The notes under the pieces: model-generated | The model's database searches: none | What the model was told of the DNA's origin: nothing | What the model saw: the letters and a program-made list of their open reading frames with translations, nothing else | Source of the DNA: Flaviaestuariibacter sp. | GTDB taxonomy: Bacteria; Bacteroidota; Bacteroidia; Chitinophagales; Chitinophagaceae | DNA length: 34,586 nt | Assembly (NCBI GenBank): GCA_028288515.1 | Contig: JAQBNP010000149.1 | Location: 1 to 34,586, forward strand | Direction: 5' to 3' | Shown: one piece after another, positions 7,991 to 17,364 of the stretch | How the letters are laid out: each line of letters starts with the position of its first letter | How positions within the stretch are numbered: the first letter of the stretch is position 1 | Position numbers and translations under genes: made by a program

Positions 7991-8449
7991 TCAGGCCACC
8001 TCATAGGCATGGTATGCCCCATCAACGTGGTAGCGTTCAGCGATCGCGTCCGGCTCGCTCCAGTCCATTTCCAGGATCTGGCGAAGTGAGGTAACGAGCC
8101 CCTCATACGACGATGGCTTGCGGAGGTACAGGTGAACACCCGAGCCGAAGGCGCGGCTGACCTGCGTGGGCTGGTCGGAACAGCTATACATCACCACCGG
8201 AAGGTGGGCATGGCGGGACAGGCCACGGATCTCGGTCACACAGTCGAAGCCACTTTTCTTCGGCATATTGATGTCCATGAAAACGATCTGGGGATGGTTG
8301 CTGTCGAGGGCAGGCACGAGCTCGTCGCAGTCGCTGACGAACTGGAGGGTGATCGCCGGGTCGACATCGGAGAGCGCCTTCCGGAACAGGAAGCAATCGT
8401 CCGGGTCGTCGTCGACCAACATGATGTTGTGAATACGTCTGGCGTTCAT
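7991..8449 (-). CDS. Single-domain response regulator (CheY/Rcp1-like receiver)
   Basis: A 152-residue receiver domain with no output domain. The acidic pocket D13-D15 (LVDDDPDD), the phospho-acceptor D59 in FMDINMP, S89 of the switch (MYSCS) and K111 in LRKPSS are all present, so the protein should accept a phosphoryl group from a histidine kinase and act through protein contacts. The track start is a TTG codon ten residues upstream; the ATG at 8449 (MNARRIHN) gives the compact usual form. No kinase gene is nearby, so the partner is encoded elsewhere. Residues after 120 form a short tail beyond the receiver fold. Confidence 0.9.
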   Translation of the reverse strand: MNARRIHNIMLVDDDPDDCFLFRKALSDVDPAITLQFVSDCDELVPALDSNHPQIVFMDINMPKKSGFDCVTEIRGLSRHAHLPVVMYSCSDQPTQVSRAFGSGVHLYLRKPSSYEGLVTSLRQILEMDWSEPDAIAERYHVDGAYHAYEVA

Positions 8450-8668
8450 AAGCGTTATTTTACGGTCGCGCGGTAGCAAGGTTGAATCAAAGGCGGTCCG
8501 TTACGAAGGGCCAGTGAGAATACAATGAAGGTATACCAGCCAGGCAGCCATTCGGTGTTAAAAGCGGCGCCCCGCCTGTATCCTGTAGACGAGCCCAAAC
8601 ATTTGCCCGCCGAAACAACAACAGTCAACTACTTTTATGGTTCAACCCCTTTCTAAAATCATACAACT

Positions 8669-9079
8669 ATGGTACGTCACGCAACAGCCGTCTGGAACGG
8701 CTCTGGAAAAGAAGGAAACGGCACGCTCAGCACCCAAAGCGGCGTGCTTGAACAAACGCAGTACTCGTTCAATACGCGCTTCGCCGATGGCAAAGGCACC
8801 AACCCCGAAGAGCTCGTTGCGGCCGCTCATGCCGGGTGCTTCACAATGAAGCTGAGCTTCGTCCTCAACGAGGCGGGCTTTACCGCCGATAAGCTCGAAA
8901 CGCGCTGCGAGATCACTCTCGACAGCGGCGCCATCACCAAGTCTCACCTGACCGTCACCGGCACCGTGCCCGGTATCAGCCAGGAGCAATGGGACGCCGC
9001 CGTTAAAAACGCGGAGGCCAACTGCCCCATCTCAAAGCTGTACAACACCGAGATCAGTACAGACGCCACGCTGGGATGA
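8669..9079 (+). CDS. OsmC-family thiol peroxidase
   Basis: A 136-residue OsmC-like protein with the two family cysteines: C57 in AAHAGCFTMKLS at the start of the central helix and C119 in AEANCPISKL. Members reduce organic hydroperoxides with a dithiol partner in the cytoplasm. The N-terminal strands (ATAVWNGSGKEGNG, FADGKGTNPEEL) and overall length match the OsmC rather than the Ohr branch, though the split is not certain. The gene stands alone and is closed by a strong terminator. Confidence 0.92.
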   Translation: MVRHATAVWNGSGKEGNGTLSTQSGVLEQTQYSFNTRFADGKGTNPEELVAAAHAGCFTMKLSFVLNEAGFTADKLETRCEITLDSGAITKSHLTVTGTVPGISQEQWDAAVKNAEANCPISKLYNTEISTDATLG

Positions 9080-9092
9080 CCCACACCATTAT

Positions 9093-9123
9093 AAAAAAGC
9101 CCCGCAGAAGCGGGGCTTTTTTT
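9093..9123. terminator. Bidirectional intrinsic terminator between convergent genes
   Basis: AGCCCCGC-AGAA-GCGGGGCT with six A before and seven T after serves the OsmC gene on the plus strand and the outer-membrane protein gene on the minus strand. Confidence 0.9.
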
Positions 9124-9133
9124 ATGCTCATCC

Positions 9134-10252
9134 TCACAGGCGCTTTAAAAAAAAGTCCTTATTGAAGCGAAGAAAAACAGAGTACCCATATTCCAGAAAC
9201 CGGTTCTTCAGATCGTAATAAGGCTCGAGCCGCATATCGATGGCCACGTTCGGGAACAGCTGCTTGTCATAGATCAGCGTGGCGAACAAAAGCTCCCGGT
9301 CGGGCTCGCCATACCCGGCGATCTTTTCTGAAATAGAATTGTACAAAGGCATGCCGACCGGGCCGAAGAACCGGTGACCGCGCCAGTACCGAAGATCAAG
9401 GTCAATGTTAATGCGGCTTCGGAATGTGATGCTCGACAGCCAGCCCGTCCCGTGGTTATAGAGCTGGAGCTTGTTGCCCGAAATATTGCGGTAGTAAACA
9501 AAGTGATGGTCGGTATTGATGCCGCGCAGAAAGCCACCGTCCGTGCTCGCTTTCAGCGAGAGACCGATGGCCGTGTTGAAGAGGGATTCGATCGGGTCAG
9601 GGGAGCTCGAGATCTGTCCGCCCTTGTGCGCGATGAGCATCTGCGCAGGCAGTTCGAGGGTCACGCGCGGGCCTTTGATCAGCCGCGTTCTCGTGGAGAA
9701 ACCAGTTGTCAGCTCTTCGCGAAAGGGGTCGTTCAGGATGATCGACTTTCGCCAGTCGATGAACCAGTCCATCCAGAATCGACGCTTATCCAGCGTCAGT
9801 TGCAGGCCCTGCTCGTTCCGGCTTGTGATGATGCGCTCGGGGTTATAAAGCGGCTCTATGAAGCGGTGATTCAGTGCACCCTGCAGGGTTCCCATGAGAA
9901 AGGTCAGTCCCTTCTTTTGATATTTGGCCGTGAACACCGGCTCGACCGTCACAAGACCGGGCCGGCCGAATTCACGACGAAGAAAAATACCGCCGCGAAA
10001 GGAGATGCGCTCGTTCAGCTGGTAGTTCAGCTGGGGTACAAGCTGGTAGCCGAGAAGCGTATAGCTGAGCGGAATATTGCCGAACCACTCATAGTTGCGG
10101 AGATAGTTCAGATTTTCGATGGTGAGGCTCAAACGCCCGGAATCGGCGGGCTGCAGGTTCGCCGTATCGCGGAAGAGGGGGTAATCGGTTTGCGCCCCGG
10201 CAGGGAGGCGCACCAAACAGGCAAGCACAGCAAGCACCGTCAATTTTCTCAT
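9134..10252 (-). CDS. Predicted outer-membrane beta-barrel protein of unknown function
   Basis: A 372-residue protein with a clear signal peptide (MRKLTVLAVLACLVRLPAGA-Q). The mature part is rich in alternating aromatic/polar strands (SYTLLGYQLVPQLNYQL, FVYYRNISGNKLQLYNHG, IDMRLEPYYDL) and finishes with a strand-like YGYSVFLRFNKDFFL, suggesting a transmembrane beta-barrel in the outer membrane. No ligand-binding domain or enzymatic motif is recognised. It is monocistronic, convergent with the OsmC gene. A TACCTTTC sequence about 30 bp before the start is one base from the -7 consensus. It could be a small barrel of a conserved Bacteroidota family; I cannot name it. Confidence 0.72.
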   Translation of the reverse strand: MRKLTVLAVLACLVRLPAGAQTDYPLFRDTANLQPADSGRLSLTIENLNYLRNYEWFGNIPLSYTLLGYQLVPQLNYQLNERISFRGGIFLRREFGRPGLVTVEPVFTAKYQKKGLTFLMGTLQGALNHRFIEPLYNPERIITSRNEQGLQLTLDKRRFWMDWFIDWRKSIILNDPFREELTTGFSTRTRLIKGPRVTLELPAQMLIAHKGGQISSSPDPIESLFNTAIGLSLKASTDGGFLRGINTDHHFVYYRNISGNKLQLYNHGTGWLSSITFRSRINIDLDLRYWRGHRFFGPVGMPLYNSISEKIAGYGEPDRELLFATLIYDKQLFPNVAIDMRLEPYYDLKNRFLEYGYSVFLRFNKDFFLKRL

Positions 10253-10427
10253 AAGATCAGCACGTTTCGTTTAAGGGGAGAAAGGTAGAAAAGAAAGGCG
10301 TATGAAAAGACAGGCCCACAAAGGGCCGTGTACCCCGCTGTCATTTTGAAGTGCCGAACTGCTGAATCGGCAGTTGAATCTTCGCGAACCGGCATGGTTT
10401 TTCCCCTTTTTCGATCAAACAATTGTT

Positions 10428-10637
10428 ATGGCAAACAAACAAACTCCGCAAACCGATAACGGTCGTAACCAGAACCGCGGCAGCAGCGGCAACAACAATC
10501 AGAAAGGTGGCAATGGAAATAGCCGCCAGACGGAAGGCATCGTACAGCCGGCCGGCAACCAGTCGGAAAGCAGCAAAGGGGGCGCAGGAAACTCCCGCCA
10601 GGGCAACACCGGTGGCGCTGCCAGGAGCGGACGCTAG
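10428..10637 (+). CDS. Small Asn/Gly/Ser-rich hydrophilic protein (hydrophilin-like)
   Basis: A 69-residue protein, in-frame within the longer track entry, starting MANKQTPQTDNG. It is almost entirely Gly, Asn, Ser, Gln and charged residues, contains no Cys, Phe, His, Leu, Trp or Tyr, and has no hydrophobic core, so it should be intrinsically disordered. The upstream extension (NLREPAWFFPFF) is compositionally different and is probably leader DNA. The start context CAATTGTTATG resembles that of the third protein of the cluster. A small inverted repeat (AACTGC/GCAGTT, 10357-10375) lies in the leader. First of four similar small genes; role unknown, a stress-protective hydrophilin is an inference from composition. 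Confidence 0.6.
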   Translation: MANKQTPQTDNGRNQNRGSSGNNNQKGGNGNSRQTEGIVQPAGNQSESSKGGAGNSRQGNTGGAARSGR

Positions 10638-10700
10638 GCCCGTTTCCATCCGTACCAGCATCGATCTTCACCCCATTCAATCATCAGAAAATTGTGAGTT

Positions 10701-10955
10701 ATGGAAAATTCGAAGGGACAAAACAAGTCAGGACAGCAGGATCCGAATACAGACCTGCAGCGTGAGCGCTTATCCAATGGCGACAACCTTGGCGGCCAGC
10801 AAAACACCGGCAGCGGTATGCGCAACACATCCGGTGGCACAACCGACGTGGGTCGTAACACGCAGGGTGGCGCAGGTGGCCGCAGCAGCTCCGGCATCTC
10901 CACGAAACGCAGTGTGAGCGGCTCCGATTTCGACGGACAGGTATCACCGGAATAA
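10701..10955 (+). CDS. Small Gly/Ser/Asn-rich hydrophilic protein (hydrophilin-like)
   Basis: An 84-residue protein starting MENSKGQNKSGQQ, with the same M-x-N start and Gln/Asn/Gly/Ser bias as its neighbours. No Cys, Trp, His or Tyr, and only one Phe, near the C-terminus (SDFDGQ). The C-terminal third (GISTKRSVSGSDFDGQ) is less repetitive and could be a recognition segment. Predicted disordered and cytoplasmic, as there is no signal peptide. A strong terminator lies 13 bases downstream, so this gene has a defined 3' end. Confidence 0.62.
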   Translation: MENSKGQNKSGQQDPNTDLQRERLSNGDNLGGQQNTGSGMRNTSGGTTDVGRNTQGGAGGRSSSGISTKRSVSGSDFDGQVSPE

Positions 10956-10967
10956 GAGGTCAGGGTG

Positions 10968-11010
10968 AGTCCTTGCACGCGTGGCAGAGCTGCGTGTGCA
11001 AGGACTTTTT
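10968..11010 (+). terminator. Intrinsic terminator after second hydrophilic gene
   Basis: AGTCCTTGCAC and GTGCAAGGACT pair over 11 bp around a 17-nt loop and are followed by TTTTT. It separates the second from the third small gene, so these are not one simple operon. Confidence 0.8.
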
Positions 11011-11170
11011 GTGCCAGTCGGTCCTGTTGACTTCCTTCCTCAAACGAAAGATCGGTTGAGCTTGGCTCAGTCCAGGCCCGCCTTTCACGGCTTTCAGCCG
11101 GGGCCGGGGCACGAGTTTTTTACTGTCCTCGGTACTCTTAACAATTCTTCCTTATTTAAAACAATCTGTT

Positions 11171-11605
11171 ATGGACAATCAAAGAAACCAGCAGGATCAG
11201 GGCCGGACATCAAACCAGGACTCGCAGAACCAGCAGGGCCTTGGCGGCCAAAGCCAGCAGACAAGCGGCGGCATGGACAGCGGAAATGAGCGTGGCATGG
11301 GCAACCAATCAGAAGGCGGCATGGGCGGCTCACAATCGGGCATGGGCGGCTCCGGTATGGACCAGGGCGGCTCCCAGCGCGGATCCGAAGGACTCGGCGG
11401 ACAGAGCCAGGGAACGAGTGGCTCACAGGGCGGCTCTCAGTCCGGAATGGGCGGCCAGTCCGGCATGGGCGGCGAAAGCGGTCGCTCTTCTGGCTCCGAC
11501 TACGGCTCTTCTTCAGGTGGCACTGATCTTAACAGCGGCGACTCGGGCCGGGGCGGCAGCAGCCAGTCCGGTGGTGAATCCGGCCGCGGAGAGGGCGACA
11601 TGTAA
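11171..11605 (+). CDS. Gly/Ser/Gln-rich low-complexity protein using only 11 amino acids
   Basis: A 144-residue protein starting MDNQRNQQDQG. By direct count 47 residues are glycine, and the whole chain uses only G, S, Q, M, N, D, E, R, T, L and Y: no Ala, Cys, Phe, His, Ile, Lys, Pro, Val or Trp. The first 35 residues are Gln/Asn-rich and prion-like; the rest is built from GG-M-GG and GGQSG-type short repeats. No signal peptide or membrane segment, so probably cytoplasmic and disordered, possibly able to phase-separate or to act as a hydrophilin. DNA and codon use look like the rest of the window, and the reading frame is closed by a perfect terminator, which argues against a chance ORF. Confidence 0.65.
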   Translation: MDNQRNQQDQGRTSNQDSQNQQGLGGQSQQTSGGMDSGNERGMGNQSEGGMGGSQSGMGGSGMDQGGSQRGSEGLGGQSQGTSGSQGGSQSGMGGQSGMGGESGRSSGSDYGSSSGGTDLNSGDSGRGGSSQSGGESGRGEGDM

Positions 11606-11640
11606 GCAGCCCCATTGCTTGTTATAGCGAATGAATGAAG

Positions 11641-11671
11641 GCGCCCCGTATAAATACGGGGCGCTCTTTTT
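11641..11671 (+). terminator. Intrinsic terminator after the Gly/Ser-rich gene
   Basis: GCGCCCCGTAT-AA-ATACGGGGCGC is a perfect 11-bp stem followed by TCTTTTT. Confidence 0.88.
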
Positions 11672-11730
11672 GTCGGCTCTGTATTTGCATCGTTTCGATC
11701 AATAACGGGTAACCTCAAAAATGAATTGCG

Positions 11731-11928
11731 ATGAAAGATGAAAAGAACGACAGGCCTCTCGCCTACCCCAAGCCAACAGAAACGGACAGCCAGATGAAAG
11801 AGCAGGGCGAATACCTGCAGGGCGACAGCAGCCGCCTGACGGAACAGCAGGGAGGCAACGACGCGCGCCAGGACATCCAGCAGATGAAGGATGCCAACGA
11901 ACAGAATACGACGGAAGGGATCCCGTGA
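11731..11928 (+). CDS. Small highly charged hydrophilic protein
   Basis: A 65-residue protein, MKDEKNDRPLAYPKPTE..., rich in Asp, Glu, Gln, Asn and Lys with no Cys, Phe, Trp, His or Val. It lacks the glycine bias of the three genes before it but shares extreme hydrophilicity and cluster position, and it has its own leader behind the terminator at 11641-11671. Predicted cytoplasmic and disordered. The leader motif TTTCGATCAA is also found before the first gene of the cluster, a possible hint of shared control. No terminator is visible after it. Function unknown. Confidence 0.55.
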   Translation: MKDEKNDRPLAYPKPTETDSQMKEQGEYLQGDSSRLTEQQGGNDARQDIQQMKDANEQNTTEGIP

Positions 11929-12220
11929 GAGAAGTTAGTCAACAGGAAGAAAGAGCGCCGCATGCCGGCATGGATGGCGTGTGTGTATGCGGGACCGCTC
12001 GATACTCAGGTTTCGATGCGTAGTGATCAAATGAGAGGGCGTAAGAAGAAGGACGATCCACAGACTACCCTCAATCGAGCTTCGAAACTTGAATACTCCC
12101 GTCGGCCTTTCAGACGAATCGACGGCGGTATTCGACACTCACGGTAAACCTCAACCGTTCATTGAGTATCGATCATGGAACATCGAGGCATTCCTCATTC
12201 AACCCAGTCCCTTCACCGGC

Positions 12221-14008
<1,788 letters not shown>

Positions 14009-14077
14009 ATGCAAACAATTTGTCCAGGTGAAACAGCAAAACGCGTTGGCGCAAAATACGGGCGCCCCACGCTAAAA

Positions 14078-14100
14078 TAAAAAATCCCGCGGGTGCGGGA
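14078..14100 (-). terminator. Intrinsic terminator of the TPR gene
   Basis: Read on the minus strand, TCCCGC-ACCC-GCGGGA is followed by TTTTTTATTTT. It lies ten bases after the stop of the TPR gene and isolates it from the downstream acyl-CoA ligase gene. Confidence 0.8.
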
Positions 14101-14110
14101 CTTAAAAACA

Positions 14111-15121
14111 TTAGCGACCTGCGTAGTATTGCCCCGGCGGCAGCTTGAACACCCTGCTTTTCTGGAAGGCGTTGAATTTGGCAAATGCTTCAGGGTGGGT
14201 GCGTGTCCAGTTCTCATACGCCGCGAGGTTGTCGGTCGTCGTGAAGAGCCACTGGTTGTACGCTTCGAACATGCCTTCCCGGATCAGCTGCTGCTGGTAA
14301 TCGAACAGCTTGAAGGGAAACTTCATGTCCTGGTTTTTGAACCAGTCGAGGATGAAGCGGGTGCGCACCATCGTCAGAACATCGATGCTGACTCCATTGG
14401 CGAGCAGGCCAGCCTGGCGGCCCATCGTTTCCAGATAAGCACGGCTGAAGTTGGTGAGCTTCTCCTGGTCCTTCACCATGTCTGCATCGGCAAACAGTTT
14501 TTCCTTATAGCCCGAAAGCAGGAGTTGCTTCATATTGGCCGCACGGTCCGTGAGGCTTTCCATATTGATGAAGACCTCGCCGTAGATCAGGCTCCACGTC
14601 TTGTCCTTTGTATAATAATAGAAGAGAGCGGCATTGTAAAAATTACCCGCATAGGACGGGTCAACGCGGATGCCTTTCTCCCATTCAACAAGAGCGTCGG
14701 CATCTTTCTTTGCCCACAGCAGCTCACCGTACTCACTGTGCAGCGCACCGCTGTTCGGAAACTTCTTCAGCGCCTTTTTATACATCTTCTCGGCATCCTT
14801 TACTTCCTCGAGCGCCTTGTACACGTTGCCGCCGATCTGGTACGACTGGGCATCTGCCGCGTCATTGTCGAGCAGGTTCTTCACGACGTCGAGCGCCTTG
14901 GCGTAGTCGCGCTTATAATACAGGGAAAGCGCGAGGTCTTTCTGCATCTCCAGGTTGTTCTTGTCGGTCTGCAGGGCACGCGTCAGGACGAGCACGGCAT
15001 TGTCGAAATCCCCTGAGCGCATGAAGCTGCGGGCGGTTTCCTGTGGGGTCTGCTCCTGCGCAAACGATGCAAGGGCAAGCGTGACAAAACTGAAGGCGAG
15101 GGCGATCTTTTTCATGAGCAT
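14111..15121 (-). CDS. Exported TPR-repeat protein
   Basis: A 336-residue protein with a signal peptide (KKIALAFSFVTLALASFA-Q) and at least three tetratricopeptide-like repeats between residues about 30 and 170 (for example SGDFDNAVLVLTRALQTDKNN, KRDYAKALDVVKNLL, VKDAEKMYKKALKKFPN). The C-terminal half is helical and not recognised. TPR arrays bind partner proteins, so a periplasmic scaffold role is plausible. A second ATG two codons in (15115) is the alternative start. It stands alone: a terminator follows it and about 100 bp separate it from the DUF1015 gene. Confidence 0.8.
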   Translation of the reverse strand: MLMKKIALAFSFVTLALASFAQEQTPQETARSFMRSGDFDNAVLVLTRALQTDKNNLEMQKDLALSLYYKRDYAKALDVVKNLLDNDAADAQSYQIGGNVYKALEEVKDAEKMYKKALKKFPNSGALHSEYGELLWAKKDADALVEWEKGIRVDPSYAGNFYNAALFYYYTKDKTWSLIYGEVFINMESLTDRAANMKQLLLSGYKEKLFADADMVKDQEKLTNFSRAYLETMGRQAGLLANGVSIDVLTMVRTRFILDWFKNQDMKFPFKLFDYQQQLIREGMFEAYNQWLFTTTDNLAAYENWTRTHPEAFAKFNAFQKSRVFKLPPGQYYAGR

Positions 15122-15219
15122 GTATTAATGTCCGTCGACGGTGTTTCTCCGGGCAGACAAATTAAGCGGAAAAACGACTGGCATGCCAACGCCGCCGCAT
15201 AAAATAACAAATCTTTCCC

Positions 15220-16440
15220 TTACAGCAGGTGGGTCAGAAGACCGTCGCGCAGCTTAGGCTCGAACCAGGTGCTTTTGGGAGGCATGACATTGCCACTGTC
15301 GGCGATATCGAACAGCTGCTGAATACTGACCGGGTACAGGCTGAAGGCAACGCTCGCAGCGCCGCTGGTCACGCGTTCTTCCAGGGCTTTGAGTCCGCGG
15401 ATGCCACCCACGAAATCAATACGGGCGTCGGTCCGCGGATCGCCGATAGCGAACAGCGGCGTAAGAATCTTCTCCTGCAGGATGGTCACGTCGAGAACCC
15501 CGATCGGGTCGGTTCCATAGCGGCCCGCGCGGGCCGTGAGCCGGTACCACTTCCCATTGAGAAACATGCCGAATGTATGAAGCTCGGAAGGCGCCACCGC
15601 AGCCTCGCTGTCAGCCACGTCAAAGTCCTGGCGAAGGCGCTGCAGAATGTCGTCCACGGAAAGCCCGTTGAGGTCTTTGACCACGCGGTTATAGTCGAGG
15701 ATGGCAAGCTGGTTTGCCGGGAAGATGGTCGTCAGGAAAAAGCGGGCGTTCTCACTGCCGGGCATCTGCTGGCTCACCTTTGCTGCTGATGCTGCGCGAT
15801 GGTGCCCATCGGCGATATAGGTAAAGGGGATCTTTTCAGCGAACAGGTTGGTGATGACGTCGATTGTCGATACGCCATCAACGACCCACACGGTATGCGC
15901 CACGCCGTCATCGGCAGTAAAGCTGTATGCTGCGTTGTGGTGCGCTTTCCAGTGAGCGAACACATCGGTCAGTTCCTTGCTGTCCTTGCAGGCCAGGAAG
16001 ACATTGCCGGTCTGGGCCTTGATCGTGGCCATATGGCTGATGCGGTCCTGCTCTTTCTCGGGCCGCGTGTATTCGTGCTTCTTGATGACGTCGTTGAAAT
16101 AATCCTGCACCGAGGACACGCAGACAAGCCCGGTCTGGGTACGGCCGCGCCAGGACAGCTCGTAGATATAATAGCACGGAGCGTCATCCTGGAACAGCAC
16201 CTTGTTGTCGATCAGGTGCTGAAGGTTTTGTGCCGCGCGGTCATAGACCTCCTGGGTATGAATGTCAATGTTTTCGGGGAGGTCGATCTCGGATTTTGTC
16301 ACATGAAGAAACGACAGGAGATTGCCGGCCGCTTCGGCGCGCGCTTCAGCGGAATTCAGCACATCATATGGTTTCGACGCCACCTGCGCGGCGTATTCGT
16401 TATGCGGTCGCAAGGCACGGAAAGGTCTGATCTGGGCCAT
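15220..16440 (-). CDS. DUF1015 family protein
   Basis: A 406-residue cytoplasmic protein with the DUF1015 (COG4198) hallmarks: N-terminal IRPFRALRP, ASKPYDVLN, the charged KKHEYTRPEKEQDR stretch, FTYIADGHHRAASA in the middle and FVGGIRGLKALE near the end. The biochemical activity of the family is not settled to my knowledge. In Bacteroidota it is commonly encoded beside serA and serC; here serC lies 0.9 kb upstream on the same strand with an unrelated plus-strand gene between, which supports a link to serine metabolism but breaks the usual operon. The start MAQIRP is chosen over the track start because a TAGGTTTG -7 box ends 16 bases before it. Confidence 0.9.
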   Translation of the reverse strand: MAQIRPFRALRPHNEYAAQVASKPYDVLNSAEARAEAAGNLLSFLHVTKSEIDLPENIDIHTQEVYDRAAQNLQHLIDNKVLFQDDAPCYYIYELSWRGRTQTGLVCVSSVQDYFNDVIKKHEYTRPEKEQDRISHMATIKAQTGNVFLACKDSKELTDVFAHWKAHHNAAYSFTADDGVAHTVWVVDGVSTIDVITNLFAEKIPFTYIADGHHRAASAAKVSQQMPGSENARFFLTTIFPANQLAILDYNRVVKDLNGLSVDDILQRLRQDFDVADSEAAVAPSELHTFGMFLNGKWYRLTARAGRYGTDPIGVLDVTILQEKILTPLFAIGDPRTDARIDFVGGIRGLKALEERVTSGAASVAFSLYPVSIQQLFDIADSGNVMPPKSTWFEPKLRDGLLTHLL

Positions 16441-16455
16441 AAAAAGGAATTGCTG

Positions 16456-16463
16456 CAAACCTA
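16456..16463 (-). promoter_or_regulatory. -7 promoter box of the DUF1015 gene
   Basis: TAGGTTTG on the minus strand fits TAnnTTTG exactly, with 15 bases to the ATG. The longer track start would lie inside the promoter. No clear -33 element. Confidence 0.5.
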
Positions 16464-16619
16464 GCAAATTTTAAGAGGCCGCCCGCCGCTCAACTCATTC
16501 CACGCATTTGACAATTCATCGCGTACGACCTGTCAAGGAATTCCTAATTCCGGACCTTTTAACAAAAACTACGTAACGGTCGCGCTTGCTTTGGCGTATC
16601 ACAATCAAAATCAATTTAT

Positions 16620-17312
16620 ATGAAGCTAACTCTATCATTTGCACTCGCCGCCTCGCTGTTCATCACCTCCTGCGGTGTCAACAAAGACGTCTACAAATCA
16701 TCCGACTTCGGTGAAAAAGCAACCGCGCACAAGACTGTCGCCATCCTGCCGCTGAAGATCACGCAGACCGGCTATGTCGGAAAGAAAGAGACCGAAGAAG
16801 GCATCCGCGCCGCCAATGAAAAATGGGGCTACACGTTCCAGGAGTCACTCCTCACCTACGCCCTGAAGCAAACGGGAAAGCACAGGAAGTCGCCCGTCAC
16901 CAGCTTCCAGTCCATCCAAAAAACAAATGCGCTTCTGAAAGATGCCGGACTCGATATTGAAGCGATGTACGCCAAGCAGCCCGAAGAGCTGGCCCACCTG
17001 CTCGGTGTCGACGCTGTGATCATGACCACACTTGAAAAGGACAAGAACGTCAGCGATGGCGTGGCCTACGGTGTTGCCGGCGCCCGTGTCATCCTCGGAG
17101 CCATCGGCAAGCCCGCCACATCCGCAGCCAGATCCTCGATGTCCATGAACGCCTCCGACATCAACATGAACTGCTACCTGTACAACGGTACAGACAGCAA
17201 GCTTCTTTGGAAAACATTCCGGAAAGGTGGCGCCGACCTGCCCCACGAGGTCAACGGGATCGTTGAATATTACAGCAACTGGATCGCCAAGAAATTGCCA
17301 TACCGCAGTTAA
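16620..17312 (+). CDS. Lipoprotein, DUF799/GNA1162- or CsgG-like
   Basis: A 230-residue protein with lipoprotein signal peptide and lipobox FITSC (Cys18). The mature domain begins with KTVAILPLKI, continues through LLGVDAVIMTTLEKD, and ends with a LYNGTDSKLLWKTFRKGGAD strand-turn pattern. That order (an AILPL strand, then a 'ligand-level' alpha/beta domain with VDAVI) resembles the lipoproteins of the GNA1162/DUF799 and CsgG-like fold; the exact family is not certain. Probably anchored in the outer membrane facing the periplasm. It sits between DUF1015 and serC on the opposite strand and is ended by a terminator that overlaps the 3' end of serC. Confidence 0.72.
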   Translation: MKLTLSFALAASLFITSCGVNKDVYKSSDFGEKATAHKTVAILPLKITQTGYVGKKETEEGIRAANEKWGYTFQESLLTYALKQTGKHRKSPVTSFQSIQKTNALLKDAGLDIEAMYAKQPEELAHLLGVDAVIMTTLEKDKNVSDGVAYGVAGARVILGAIGKPATSAARSSMSMNASDINMNCYLYNGTDSKLLWKTFRKGGADLPHEVNGIVEYYSNWIAKKLPYRS

Positions 17313-17333
17313 ATACGTGCGCTTTTAGGGAAG

Positions 17334-17364
17334 AGGTTGGACCGCAGGGTTCAACCTTTTTTTT
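17334..17364 (+). terminator. Intrinsic terminator overlapping the 3' end of convergent serC
   Basis: AGGTTGGACC-GCAG-GGTTCAACCT pairs over 10 bp (one G-T) and is followed by eight T. The right arm and T-run are at the same time the last codons of serC (QKKG-stop) on the other strand. Confidence 0.82.
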
